Source: Chloroflexota bacterium
Lineage (GTDB): Bacteria > Chloroflexota > Dormibacteria > Dormibacterales > Dormibacteraceae
Length of the DNA: 64,000 nucleotides
NCBI GenBank assembly: GCA_005880695.1
Contig: VBGR01000038.1
Span: 1 to 64,000, forward strand
Direction of reading: 5' to 3'
The position numbers and the translations under genes are program-made. Of this stretch, positions 33,305-41,441 are shown one piece after another (position 1 is the first letter of the stretch; each line of letters opens with the position of its first letter). The notes under the pieces are model-generated. The model was not told the origin of the DNA and ran no database searches. It saw nothing but the letters and a program-made list of their open reading frames with translations.

Positions 33305-34450
33305 GTGGCTGACGTCAGGGCGCTGCGCGGGGTTCGCTACGACCAGGAGCGGGTCCCTGACCTGGGCCTGGTGGTGGCGCCGCCCTACGACGTCATCCCG
33401 GAGGAAGAGCTGCCGGCGCTGTGGCAGCGCTCGCCCTACAACGTCGCCCGGCTGACCCGGCCGGGCGACGACTACGAGGGCGCTGCTGAGCTGGAGCGGA
33501 CCTGGCTGGCCGAAGGCGTGCTGCGCCAGGACCCCGAGCCGTCCATGTATGTCCACGAGCACGAGTTCGAGGGCGGCAGCCGCCGTGGAATCCTGGCGGC
33601 CGTCCGGATCGTCCCTTACGAGGCGGGCGAGGTGCTGCCCCACGAGCGGACGCACCGCGGGCCCAAGGAGGACCGGCTTGCGCTCTATCGGGCTACCAGG
33701 ACGAGCTTCGAGCCGCTCTGGATGGTCTACCAGGGTGAGGGCAGCGAACTCCCGGCGCTGCTGGGGCAGGAGCGCGGCGAATCCGATCTCAGCTTCGACT
33801 TCGCCGGCCAGCGCCACCGCATCTGGAAGGTGGGGCCGGGCGAGTGGGTCGACCGGGTCAGCGCCGCCTTCAGAGGGCGGCGGCTCCTGATCGCCGACGG
33901 CCACCACCGCTACGAAACGGCACTCGCTTATGCCGCGGAGGCAGGCGGACCGGCCGACGCCTCGTCCCGGTTTGCCCTCGTCCTGCTGGTCGACCTCGGG
34001 GACCCCGGCCTGCGCGTCCTCCCGACGCATCGCGTCCTGCGCTGGGCGCCGGTCACGGTGGTGGGTGGGGAAGCCAAAGAGTCCCTGGCGGAAACCCTGG
34101 CTGCCCTGGACGGACAGGTGGCCGCCGGGCACTACGCGAAAGGCCGCTTCCAGGTGCTCCCGCTGGAAGGCGAGCAGCCGCTGGTCGAGCTGCACCGGCA
34201 GGTGATCGATAACCAGCTCGGCAAGCGGGCCGCGGAGGAGGTCCTCATGTACACGCGGGATCCCGCGGAAGCTGTGCGCTGGGTGGACGAGGGCCGCGGA
34301 CAGGCCGCCTTCTTCCTGGCGCCGCCCGACCTGGCCGTGGTTTTGAAGCTGGCCCAAGCGGGCACAACTCTTCCGCAGAAGAGCACTTACTTCGATCCGA
34401 AGCCGCCCAGCGGCATGCTGTTGCAAAGGCTCGACCAAGCCACCCTCTAG
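33305..34450 (+). CDS. DUF1015 family protein
   Basis: 381 residues from GTG. N-terminal VRALRGVRYDQERVPDLGLVVAPPYDVI and internal IADGHHRYETALAYA are the signatures of DUF1015 (PF06245), soluble proteins often found next to serA in diverse bacteria. A role in serine metabolism has been suggested from this neighbourhood alone. The His-rich GHHRYET motif is conserved and may be catalytic. It lies nine bases after serA and is probably in the same operon. Confidence 0.9.
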   Translation: MADVRALRGVRYDQERVPDLGLVVAPPYDVIPEEELPALWQRSPYNVARLTRPGDDYEGAAELERTWLAEGVLRQDPEPSMYVHEHEFEGGSRRGILAAVRIVPYEAGEVLPHERTHRGPKEDRLALYRATRTSFEPLWMVYQGEGSELPALLGQERGESDLSFDFAGQRHRIWKVGPGEWVDRVSAAFRGRRLLIADGHHRYETALAYAAEAGGPADASSRFALVLLVDLGDPGLRVLPTHRVLRWAPVTVVGGEAKESLAETLAALDGQVAAGHYAKGRFQVLPLEGEQPLVELHRQVIDNQLGKRAAEEVLMYTRDPAEAVRWVDEGRGQAAFFLAPPDLAVVLKLAQAGTTLPQKSTYFDPKPPSGMLLQRLDQATL

Positions 34451-34463
34451 AGTTCTTATAAAG

Positions 34464-34820
34464 ATGCCCATCTACGGATACGAATGCGAGCAGTGCGGCC
34501 ACCAGCTGGAGGTGCTCGCGGCGATGTCCGACCCGCCCCTCAAAACTTGTCCGGAGTGTCTGGGCCGGCTGCGCAAGCTCTTCTACCCGGCCGGCATGAT
34601 CTTCAAGGGCAGCGGCTTCTACACGACTGACTACAAGAACTCTGGTAGCCGCTCGGACTCGAAGTCGGAGTCGAGGTCGGAATCGAAGTCGGAATCGAAG
34701 TCCGAATCGTCGGAATCGAAGTCCGAAGGCAGGTCAGAGTCGAAGTCCGATACGAAACCCGAATCGAAGCCTGCGCCCAACGCGAACTCCAAATCGGGCT
34801 CGGGCGGCGGGGTATCCTAG
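34464..34820 (+). CDS. FmdB-type zinc-ribbon protein with Ser/Lys/Glu repeat tail
   Basis: 118 residues. The first about 60 residues are an FmdB-family regulatory zinc ribbon: MPIYGYECEQCG and KTCPECLGRLRK give CxxC pairs, then FKGSGFYTTDYK. The remaining tail is a low-complexity run of Ser-Lys-Ser-Glu units of about 45 residues. The ribbon presumably binds zinc. TATAAA is directly before the ATG. It is upstream of thioredoxin. Confidence 0.88.
   Translation: MPIYGYECEQCGHQLEVLAAMSDPPLKTCPECLGRLRKLFYPAGMIFKGSGFYTTDYKNSGSRSDSKSESRSESKSESKSESSESKSEGRSESKSDTKPESKPAPNANSKSGSGGGVS
34653..34779 (+). repeat. In-frame degenerate tandem repeat (TCGAAGTCGGAA-type)
   Basis: About ten near-copies of a 12-base unit (TCGAAGTCGGAA with TCGGAATCGAAG shifts) encode the Ser/Lys/Glu tail of the FmdB protein. 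Interruptions and one extra TCG show slippage history. There is no spacer structure, so it is not CRISPR. Confidence 0.7.
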
Positions 34821-34825
34821 CGGTC

Positions 34826-35155
34826 GTGGGCGGTGTCCCGGCGGTCTCCGACGCCGAGTTCGAAGCCGTTGTCCTGCAGGCGGACATCCCGGTGCTTGTC
34901 GACTTCTGGGCGGCCTGGTGCGCACCCTGCCGGATGATCGCCCCTATCGTCGAGGACCTCGCCGGCGAGTTCGGCGAGAAAGCCAAGGTGCTCAAGCTCG
35001 ACATCGACGCCAACCCGGAAACCCCGGCCCGGCTCGGGGTCATGAGCATTCCCACCGTGATTCTCTTCAAGGACGGCCACGCGGTGGAACGCGCGGTGGG
35101 CTACCGGCCGAACATGAAGGTGGATCTCAAGGCGAAGCTGACCTCGCTCTTCTAG
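34826..35155 (+). CDS. trxA: Thioredoxin
   Basis: 109 residues from GTG. The fold is complete: VLVDFWAAWCAPCRMIAPIV with the redox pair WCAPC (a variant of WCGPC), then KLDIDANPETPARLGVMSIP with the cis-Pro, and TVILFKDG. It reduces disulfides in cytoplasmic proteins. It sits six bases after the FmdB gene and directly upstream of the tRNA-Sec gene. Confidence 0.95.
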   Translation: MGGVPAVSDAEFEAVVLQADIPVLVDFWAAWCAPCRMIAPIVEDLAGEFGEKAKVLKLDIDANPETPARLGVMSIPTVILFKDGHAVERAVGYRPNMKVDLKAKLTSLF

Positions 35156-35163
35156 CGCGCCTG

Positions 35164-35263
35164 GGGGACGTTCGGGGGCTGGTGCCTCTCGCGGTCTTCA
35201 AAACCGTCTGTGGGGCGGTGCTGAGCCGTCCCAGGTGGGTTCGATTCCCATCCGTCCCCGCCA
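35164..35263 (+). tRNA. selC: tRNA-Sec (anticodon UCA)
   Basis: A 100-nt tRNA-like sequence with encoded CCA. The acceptor arm GGGGACG(T) pairs with (C)CGTCCCC (seven pairs and one mismatch, then discriminator G). The D stem is six base pairs (GGGGGC/GCCTCT) with a four-base loop TGGT. The anticodon arm GCGGT-CTTCAAA-ACCGT has TCA at 35198-35200. A long variable arm of eight pairs (TGGGGCGG/CCGTCCCA) and a T arm GTGGG-TTCGATT-CCCAT complete it. The six-pair D stem, extended acceptor, long variable arm and UCA anticodon together identify selenocysteine tRNA. It lies nine bases after trxA, about 10 kb upstream of the Sec-containing formate dehydrogenase. Confidence 0.93.
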
Positions 35264-35306
35264 GCGCCCGGGAAGGAGATGAGACCTTCGAGGAGCAGCC
35301 CAGGAC

Positions 35307-35939
35307 GTGAAAACCGCGCGGGGCAGCGACCCCGCCTACACCGAACCTGCCTCCGCAGCTGTGATCGCCAAGGTTGCGGCCGCGCTGGAGTCCAACAACA
35401 TCGAAGCCGTCGTCGTCGACACGGGTGAAGAGGCGCGCCGGCGCATCCTGGAACTGCTGCCCGCAGGCGCTGAGGTGCACTCCGGCGTGTCGAAGACGTT
35501 GCAGGATCTCGGCCTCTTCGCGGAGCTGCACGACTCCGGGCACTTCGACTCCGTGCGCACGCGCTATCTGAAGATGGACCGGGCCACCCAGTCTCGTGAG
35601 ATCCGCAAGCTGAGCAGCGCTCCCGACTTCATGCTCGGCTCCGTCCAGGCCCTCACCGAGGAGGGCGCTCTCGTGGTGGCCTCCTACTCGGCCAGCCAGC
35701 TCGGCCCCTACGCCAGCGGCGCCGGCCGGGTTCTCCTGGTGGTGGGCAGCCAGAAGATCGTGCCCGACCTGGAGGCTGCGATGCGCCGGATCGACGAGCA
35801 CGTCTTCCCGTACGAGGACGCCCGGCTCCGGGCGGCGCTCGGAGTCGGGACCAAGAAGGCGAAGGTGCTGATCATCAACGCCGAGGCAAGGCCCGGCCGA
35901 ACCACTGTCTTCCTCGTCCGGGAGCCGGTTGGTGTCTAG
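35307..35939 (+). CDS. LUD-domain protein (LutC/YkgG-like)
   Basis: 210 residues from GTG. The LUD (DUF162) fold is visible: ALESNNIEAVVVDTGEEARR, AEVHSGVSKTLQDLGLF, then VVASYSASQLGPYASGAGRV and GSQKIVPDLEAAMRRIDEHV. Related LutC/YkgG proteins are parts of lactate-oxidising complexes or are NAD-linked of unknown role. No LutA or LutB is nearby, so the pathway cannot be assigned. It directly follows the selC gene; the relation may be accidental. Confidence 0.85.
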   Translation: MKTARGSDPAYTEPASAAVIAKVAAALESNNIEAVVVDTGEEARRRILELLPAGAEVHSGVSKTLQDLGLFAELHDSGHFDSVRTRYLKMDRATQSREIRKLSSAPDFMLGSVQALTEEGALVVASYSASQLGPYASGAGRVLLVVGSQKIVPDLEAAMRRIDEHVFPYEDARLRAALGVGTKKAKVLIINAEARPGRTTVFLVREPVGV

Positions 35940-35990
35940 CCTGGACATAACCCAGGTCGCCGCCCGGGCGTTATCCACGGCTGGAACCAC

Positions 35991-36236
35991 ATGAGGCTCG
36001 ACGTCATCTTTTCGGCGACCGCGACCGGGTTCTTCGGCGCGATCTTCCTGTTGCTCGCATTCGAGTCCTGGGCCCTGCTCACCGGGCAGCGGCCGATCAG
36101 CGATTACGTCCACGACACCGTCCGTGCCTACCCGGGCTGGGCGTTCGCCATCTCGATAGTGTTGGGGATGCTGCTGGGCCACTTCCTCTGGGGTCCCGCC
36201 CGGGGAGCAACCTCGCCTTCAGGCGACCGCGGATGA
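35991..36236 (+). CDS. Small two-helix membrane protein, paralogue A
   Basis: 81 residues with hydrophobic segments at about 8-30 and 48-66, joined by TGQRPISDYVHDTVRAYPGW, ending MLLGHFLWGPARG. Homologous to the next gene, with the matching elements TGR.P...VR.......A..IV.GMLLGHLLW. The gene end overlaps the next start (ATGA). No family was recognised. The tandem pair may form a small membrane complex. Confidence 0.65.
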   Translation: MRLDVIFSATATGFFGAIFLLLAFESWALLTGQRPISDYVHDTVRAYPGWAFAISIVLGMLLGHFLWGPARGATSPSGDRG

Positions 36237-36451
36237 ACCTCCAGTTCAACCCTCCAGCGATCCTCTCTCTCATCTTCACCGTCCTGGCGCTGGTCGCCTT
36301 CCTTCTGATGCTCCAGGAGACGCTCGCCATCGTCACGGGCCGCGACCCGCTCACAAATGGCGTGCGCGCGGTCGCCCGGCGGGTCCCCCGGCTGACCTAT
36401 GCCCTCGCCGTCGTGATCGGGATGCTGCTCGGCCACCTGCTCTGGCCGTAG
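36233..36451 (+). CDS. Small two-helix membrane protein, paralogue B
   Basis: 72 residues, hydrophobic at about 9-31 and 52-70, with the loop TGRDPLTNGVRAVARRVPRL and the end GMLLGHLLWP. It is a tandem paralogue of the preceding gene by shared loop and C-terminal motif. The start overlaps the upstream stop by four bases, so it is translationally coupled. Function unknown. Confidence 0.65.
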   Translation: MNLQFNPPAILSLIFTVLALVAFLLMLQETLAIVTGRDPLTNGVRAVARRVPRLTYALAVVIGMLLGHLLWP

Positions 36452-36460
36452 CGGTCGGGA

Positions 36461-37879
36461 TCAGCCGCTGATGATCGGCCGCCGCCCCTCCGCCGGGTTC
36501 GTCGGCAGCCGCTGGCTGCCGCTGTCTGCGCTGCGCTCCGGGTGGGCCATGTCCACGTGCTTTGTCTCCGGCCCCAGGGCCGCGCCGACGAGGATCAGCA
36601 GGCCGCCGACCGCCAGCAGCGGGATTTGCGTGTACTTGTAAGGCATGAACGCCGCCAGCCACAGCATCACGAAGCTGTAGAAGGCGGGCAGGACCACCGC
36701 CAGGCTGTAGCCGATTCCAAAGCCCGAGGCGCGGATGCCGATGCGGAAGCGCTCGTTGATGTAGGCGCTCATCAGGCCCCAGCCGGAGACCGTAAGCACC
36801 GTCACGATGGTGGCGAGCGCGATCGTCTCGGCGATGTTCGAGCGGGCTGTTGCAATCTGCACCAGTAGCACGTACGCCGAGGTGCTGACGAAAGTGATGA
36901 GAACGCCCAGAAGCATCAAAGTCGGCCGTCGACCCAAACGCTGGCCGATGACCCCGAAGAAGAGGTAACCGCCCACCAGCACGACGTTGGCGATGAGCAG
37001 GACCTGGGTCACGGTCGTGCTGGACATGCCGGCGGTCTTCGTGAGCACCTGCGGCAGAGTGCTGATCGTCGCGTTCAGCGACAGCCAGAAGCCGGACATG
37101 ACCAGGAACACCTGGAGGAACGCTTTCCGCGACTCGCCGCTGAAAAGGGTCCCGATCGGGTTCTCTGTCTTGTCGGATTCCAGCCAGGACCTCGACTCCG
37201 GGACGCGGCGGAACCAGAGCGCGAACCCGAAGGCGATCAGGGCGCCGACGACGAAGGGCACGCGCCAGCCGAACTGCACGTAGGGCGAGTTGACGCCGCC
37301 CTTGACGGGGGTCAGGTACAGCATCAGCGCCGTGAACAGCGAGATGACCACATACGCCGCCGGGTAGCCGGCCTGGATGACGGCGCTGTAGAAGCCGCGC
37401 TTTGCTTTCGGGCAGTACTCCATGGCGAGAGGGCTGGCGGCCGTGTACTCGCCGCCCAGGAAGATGCCGTCGACCAGCCGGAGCAGGATGAGAAGGATCA
37501 AAGCAGTCATTCCGAGCGTCGGGTAACCGGGAAGGAAGGCGATCAGGAGAGTCACGACTCCGAACCCGGTGACCGCGATCAGCGTGGTTCTGCGACGTCC
37601 GATCCGGTCACCGAGGTGACCGAAGATGAAGGCCCCGATCGGCCGGCCGACCAGCGTGACCGCGAAGACCACATAAAAGAGGGTCGTGGCGATCGTGGGG
37701 GCCAGGTGCTTGGGTTGGAAGTAGATCAACGCCGGCGTGAGCGCCACGACCGGCAGGTAGACGTCATACATATCGACGAAGAATCCAACCGTCGCGCCCA
37801 GGATTGTTTTCTTGGCCTCGGGGGTCAGGGGCTCGTCCAGGTCGGCCGTTGCGGTGCCGCCGATAGCTGTCTCAGCCAT
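36461..37879 (-). CDS. MFS metabolite:H+ symporter (MHS/ShiA-like)
   Basis: 472 residues, about twelve membrane helices. Features of the metabolite:H+ symporter family include LGATVGFFVDMYDVYLPVVA in helix 1, GHLGDRIGRRRTTLI in loop 2-3, and LGGEYTAASPLAMEYCPKAK. Members take up organic acids, shikimate, proline or aromatic acids with protons. A GAGGTAG ribosome site precedes the ATG. A 10-bp palindrome lies about 45 bases upstream of the start. The substrate is unknown. Confidence 0.88.
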   Translation of the reverse strand: MAETAIGGTATADLDEPLTPEAKKTILGATVGFFVDMYDVYLPVVALTPALIYFQPKHLAPTIATTLFYVVFAVTLVGRPIGAFIFGHLGDRIGRRRTTLIAVTGFGVVTLLIAFLPGYPTLGMTALILLILLRLVDGIFLGGEYTAASPLAMEYCPKAKRGFYSAVIQAGYPAAYVVISLFTALMLYLTPVKGGVNSPYVQFGWRVPFVVGALIAFGFALWFRRVPESRSWLESDKTENPIGTLFSGESRKAFLQVFLVMSGFWLSLNATISTLPQVLTKTAGMSSTTVTQVLLIANVVLVGGYLFFGVIGQRLGRRPTLMLLGVLITFVSTSAYVLLVQIATARSNIAETIALATIVTVLTVSGWGLMSAYINERFRIGIRASGFGIGYSLAVVLPAFYSFVMLWLAAFMPYKYTQIPLLAVGGLLILVGAALGPETKHVDMAHPERSADSGSQRLPTNPAEGRRPIISG

Positions 37880-37921
37880 GCCGTTCTACCTCGCTTTGGG
37901 CATGCGCTAATACCCTTTAAT

Positions 37922-37931
37922 TTGATATCAA
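37922..37931. promoter_or_regulatory. Palindrome TTGATATCAA in the MFS/FMO divergent region
   Basis: A perfect 10-bp palindrome in an AT-rich stretch between divergent genes. It is placed as an operator could be for the MFS gene, but there is only one copy and it is short. Confidence 0.3.
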
Positions 37932-38019
37932 CGCTAGCAGATGCGGCAGGCTGCCAGCCGCGCGAAGTAGGTCTGGCCGAGCTAGCCCACCCAAAGCCCG
38001 GCGCGCGCGCGTCAGATCA

Positions 38020-39177
38020 ATGAAACGCATTGACGAACCCGATGTGATCGTGGTCGGCGCGGGCCCGGCCGGCCTGGCCGCAGCAGCCGAAGCTCGTCGG
38101 GCTGGCCTCAGGGTCGAAATCCTGGAGGCGGCCGACTCGGTGGCCACCAGCTGGCGCGGCCACTATGACCGGCTCCATCTGCACACGACCCGCCGTCTCT
38201 CGAGCCTGCCAGGGATCCCGATCCCCGAGCGGATGGGACGCTGGATCGCCCGCGACGATTTCGTCGCCTACCTCGAGGAGTACGCACGCCAGATCGAGGT
38301 GCCCATCGCCTGCGGGACGCGCCTCGAGCGGCTGGACCGCGGTGCTCAGGGCTGGCGGCTGCTGACGAACCGCGGGCTCCGGGAAGCGCCTCAGGTCGTG
38401 GTCGCGACGGGCTATAACCACACGCCGCGGCTGCCGGACTGGCCGGGCGCGGATGCCTTCGAGGGTGAGCTGGTTCACTCCTCGCGCTACCGCAACGCCG
38501 AGCCCTACCGGGGTCGCGACGTGCTCGTCGTGGGAGCTGGGAACTCCGGCGCCGAGATTGCGACCGACCTCGTCGAAAGCGGCGCCGGCCAGGTCTGGAT
38601 CTCGATCCGGACGCCGCCCAACATCGTCCGGCGCGACAACCCGGGTGGCATCGCACCGCAGCACCTCGGCATCCTTATGTGCCGCCTGCCGGTGCCGGCG
38701 ATCGATGCGCTGAGCCTGGTCATGCAGAGGCTTTTCATCGGCGACCTCTCCAGGTGGGGCATCCGCGCGCCGGAAAAGGGAGTCGGCACGCGTGTCCAGG
38801 AGGAGCAGATCCCACTGATCGATGTCGGCTTCCTCGGCGAGGTGAAGCGAGGCCGGATCAAGGTAGTGCCCGGGGTGACCGCCTTCGAGCGGGAGTCCGT
38901 GATCTGCGGCGACCGGCGGGTCCGGGCTGCCGCCGTCATCGCCGCCACCGGGTACAGCCGCGGCCTCGACCGGCTGGTCGGGCATCTGCAGGTTCTCGAC
39001 CCGCGAGGACGCCCGGCCCGGCACGCGCCCGACTCGCACCCGCAAGCACCCGGCCTTTACTTCATCGGCTACTCCAACCCGATCACCGGCAACCTGCGCC
39101 AGATCGCAATCGACGCCCGGCGCCTGGGCAAGGTGCTGGCCCAGCAGGCGGAGCGTCCGCTTGCGGTAACCGCGTGA
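38020..39177 (+). CDS. Flavin-containing monooxygenase-like oxidoreductase
   Basis: 385 residues. First dinucleotide motif VIVVGAGPAGLAAAAEARRAG (FAD) and second VLVVGAGNSGAEIATDLVES (NADPH), with the FMO-type intervening W-RGHYDRLHLHTTRRLSSLPG and VVATGYNHTPRLPDW. The final motif PGLYFIGYSNPITGNLRQIA is typical of YUCCA-like bacterial FMOs. It probably oxygenates a lipophilic amine, sulfide or ketone using NADPH and O2. It is divergent from the MHS transporter, which could import the substrate; this is inferred. Confidence 0.88.
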   Translation: MKRIDEPDVIVVGAGPAGLAAAAEARRAGLRVEILEAADSVATSWRGHYDRLHLHTTRRLSSLPGIPIPERMGRWIARDDFVAYLEEYARQIEVPIACGTRLERLDRGAQGWRLLTNRGLREAPQVVVATGYNHTPRLPDWPGADAFEGELVHSSRYRNAEPYRGRDVLVVGAGNSGAEIATDLVESGAGQVWISIRTPPNIVRRDNPGGIAPQHLGILMCRLPVPAIDALSLVMQRLFIGDLSRWGIRAPEKGVGTRVQEEQIPLIDVGFLGEVKRGRIKVVPGVTAFERESVICGDRRVRAAAVIAATGYSRGLDRLVGHLQVLDPRGRPARHAPDSHPQAPGLYFIGYSNPITGNLRQIAIDARRLGKVLAQQAERPLAVTA

Positions 39178-39190
39178 GGTAACCAGTTCG

Positions 39191-39718
39191 GTGAGCTACC
39201 GGGTTCGCACCGTCGACGTCTTCACGGCGCGGCCGCTGGCCGGCAACCAGCTTGCGGTGGTGCTGGACGCCGACGGCCTCGACCCCGGCAAGATGCAGGA
39301 CTTCGCGCGGGAGATGAACATCTCGGAGACCACCTACGTGCTGGCTCCGGCGGACCCGGCACACGCCGCGCGGGTCCGGATCTTCACTCCCACCGCCGAG
39401 CTGGCCTTTGCGGGCCATCCGACCATCGGCACGGCCTGGGTCATCCGGGACGAGGGCCTGATCCCGGCCGGGGCGGAAAGTCTCGTCCTCGAAGAGGGGA
39501 TCGGCCCGGTGCCCGTCCGGGTCGACGCGCAGGCCGAGCCGGCGGTCCTCTGGATGACGCATCCGGAAGTCAGCGAACAGGGAACGCGCATGGGAAGACA
39601 GAGCTTCCTCAAGATTCGCCTCGCCTATTCCAGCGCCGACCTGCCCTCCCTCATTGAGGTCGGCGGCAGCGTCAGGCCGGTGCTGAGCGGCGAGCTCGCG
39701 GACGGCATCCTGGACTAA
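39191..39718 (+). pseudogene. PhzF-family isomerase with central deletion
   Basis: 175 codons, in frame. The N-terminal lobe is well preserved: VRTVDVFTARPLAGNQLAVV, the catalytic-type Glu in MNISETTYV and FAGHPTIGTAWVI. After about residue 118 (WMTHPEVS) the sequence jumps to the usual C-terminal end EQGTRMGRQSFLKI and VGGSVRPVLSGEL. The second lobe with its GSAxxPL/EDPATGS region, roughly 100-110 residues, is absent. PhzF needs both lobes to form the active site, so activity is doubtful. The missing segment is a clean in-frame deletion. Confidence 0.75.
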
Positions 39719-39780
39719 CCAGCCGCCGCGCGCAATCATTTGCCGCGCTCACGCGTTAGGCGACTAGCCGTGAGGGAGAG

Positions 39781-41082
39781 ATGACTGTTTTCGGCCTGCT
39801 TTTCAACGACCATCTACCGCGTCATGGCGCCTTTCGGCGGCTGCTCCAGGGCCAGGTCCTGTCCACCTTCGGCGGCCAGATGGGCGCTCTTGCCATCCCC
39901 ACCGTCGCGATCGTCTCGCTGCACGCCAGCCCGATGGAGGTCGGCATCCTGGCGGCGCTGCCCTGGCTGCCAGCGCCGCTGGTCGGCCTTCCTGTCGGCG
40001 TGATCATCGACAGGCTCCCGCGCCGGCCGGTCATGATCGCCTCGGAGGTCGGGCGCTGGCTCATGCTGGCCGCGCTGGCCTTCGGCGTCCTGACCGGGAC
40101 CATCACCCTGCTCCAGCTCTTTGTCGTGGCCACCGTCACCGGCATCCTTGGCGTCTTTTTCGACACCGCCTACATGGCGTACGTGCCGGCGACGCTGGAA
40201 GGGGACGAGATCCTCCACGCCAACTCAGCCATCACCGTCGCCAAGGCCCCCGCCCTGGTTGGCGGCCCGGCCCTCGCGGGCTTCACGATCCAGGCGCTGG
40301 GTCCGGCGGGCGCGCTGATCGCCAACAGCGCCGGCAACCTGCTCTCCGGCCTCTTGCTGGTCTCGATCCGGGGGCCGGAAGGACCCGACCGGCGCCGTCG
40401 CCGGCGATCGCTTTTCGAGGAGCTTCGGGAGGGCGTCGACGTAGTTGTCAAGAACCCCGTCCTGCGAACCATCGCGACCGCCACCGGCGTCTCCAACGTC
40501 GGCGTCTTCATGTTCGCCTCGGTCAGCCTGGTCTTCGCCTATCGCCTGCTCCTGCTGCCGCCCTGGCTGGTCGGGGTCGTGCTGGCGGTCGGCAACCTTG
40601 GATTCGTCCTGGGCGCGGCCGCCGCCCCGGCCTGGGTCAGGCAGCTGGGCCTCGGGCGGACGCTGGCTCTCTCTCAGCTTTTTCTGGCCCTGAGCCTCTT
40701 CACGGCGCCGCTCTCGATGTTCGGCATGCCCTTCGTCCTGCTGGCCGCCTCTCAGCTGCTCCAGAACGTGAACAGCGAGATCTACAACCTGAACCAGGTC
40801 AGCCTTCGCCAGGCCATGACGCCCGCCCACCTGCAGGGCCGGATGAATGCCACCGTCCGGGTTGCGATCCTGGGCGCCATCCCGATCGGGACCCTGCTGG
40901 GCGGCTACCTCGGGACCACGCTGGGCGTGGTCCAGACGATGCTGATCGGCGCCAGCATCTGCCTGCTGGCCCCGCTCTTCATCCTTTCCGGCCCACTGAT
41001 TCGCCTCCGCCAGCTGGAGACGCCCCCGAAGCCGGAGCCGGAGCTGGTCCTCGAAGGCCAGCTCGTGGACGCGCCAGCTTAG
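39781..41082 (+). CDS. MFS transporter (DHA3-like), paralogue 1
   Basis: 433 residues with about twelve helices. N-terminal FRRLLQGQVLSTFGGQMGAL and PVGVIIDRLPRRPVMIASE, and later YNLNQVSLRQAMTPAHLQGR-type loop, mark a DHA3 exporter of the macrolide-efflux type. The gene at 54278 shares the same signature loop and is a paralogue. A basic cytoplasmic loop (GPDRRRRRRSLFEEL) divides the two halves. It is probably a drug or metabolite exporter; cargo unknown. Confidence 0.88.
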   Translation: MTVFGLLFNDHLPRHGAFRRLLQGQVLSTFGGQMGALAIPTVAIVSLHASPMEVGILAALPWLPAPLVGLPVGVIIDRLPRRPVMIASEVGRWLMLAALAFGVLTGTITLLQLFVVATVTGILGVFFDTAYMAYVPATLEGDEILHANSAITVAKAPALVGGPALAGFTIQALGPAGALIANSAGNLLSGLLLVSIRGPEGPDRRRRRRSLFEELREGVDVVVKNPVLRTIATATGVSNVGVFMFASVSLVFAYRLLLLPPWLVGVVLAVGNLGFVLGAAAAPAWVRQLGLGRTLALSQLFLALSLFTAPLSMFGMPFVLLAASQLLQNVNSEIYNLNQVSLRQAMTPAHLQGRMNATVRVAILGAIPIGTLLGGYLGTTLGVVQTMLIGASICLLAPLFILSGPLIRLRQLETPPKPEPELVLEGQLVDAPA

Positions 41083-41159
41083 GCTGTCCTGCTCCCGAGG
41101 GCAGCCTAGACTGGCTAGGCCGCCGTCAGTTTCCCACTGAGCTTGAGGAGGCATGACAG

Positions 41160-41441
41160 ATGCCCGTCTACGTCACCCTCATCCGCTGGACCGATCAGGG
41201 CCGTAAGAACGCCGCCGACCTGCCCGACCGCGTCGATCAGGTGACCGAACGGATCAAGCAGGCGGGAGGCAAGGTGATCGGCAACTACCTGACCATGGGG
41301 CGGTTCGATCAGGTCGCGGTCATCGACGTGCCGAATGACGAGACCGCCGCCAAGCTCGCCCTCGTCGTGGCCGGCCGCGGCAACGCCGTGACGGAGACGA
41401 TGCGCGCCTTCACCATGGACGAGGTTCGCAAACTCAAGTAA
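41160..41441 (+). CDS. GYD-domain protein
   Basis: 93 residues: MPVYVTLIRWTDQGRKNAAD, then GGKVIGNYLTMGRFDQVAVI and RAFTMDEV. This is the GYD domain (PF08734), a small dimeric ferredoxin-like fold of unknown role. An AGGAGGC ribosome site stands before the ATG. It is convergent with the TetR gene and overlaps it by eight bases. Confidence 0.88.
   Translation: MPVYVTLIRWTDQGRKNAADLPDRVDQVTERIKQAGGKVIGNYLTMGRFDQVAVIDVPNDETAAKLALVVAGRGNAVTETMRAFTMDEVRKLK

Noticed and set aside
34653-34779. CRISPR-like repeat array
   Set aside because: The repeats are contiguous 12-base coding units without spacers and encode an open low-complexity tail. No cas gene is present.
35164-35263. tRNA-Ser or tRNA-Leu with long variable arm
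   Set aside because: The anticodon is UCA, which would read UGA (not Ser UGA-type codons or Leu), and the D stem has six pairs with a four-base loop, the Sec form.
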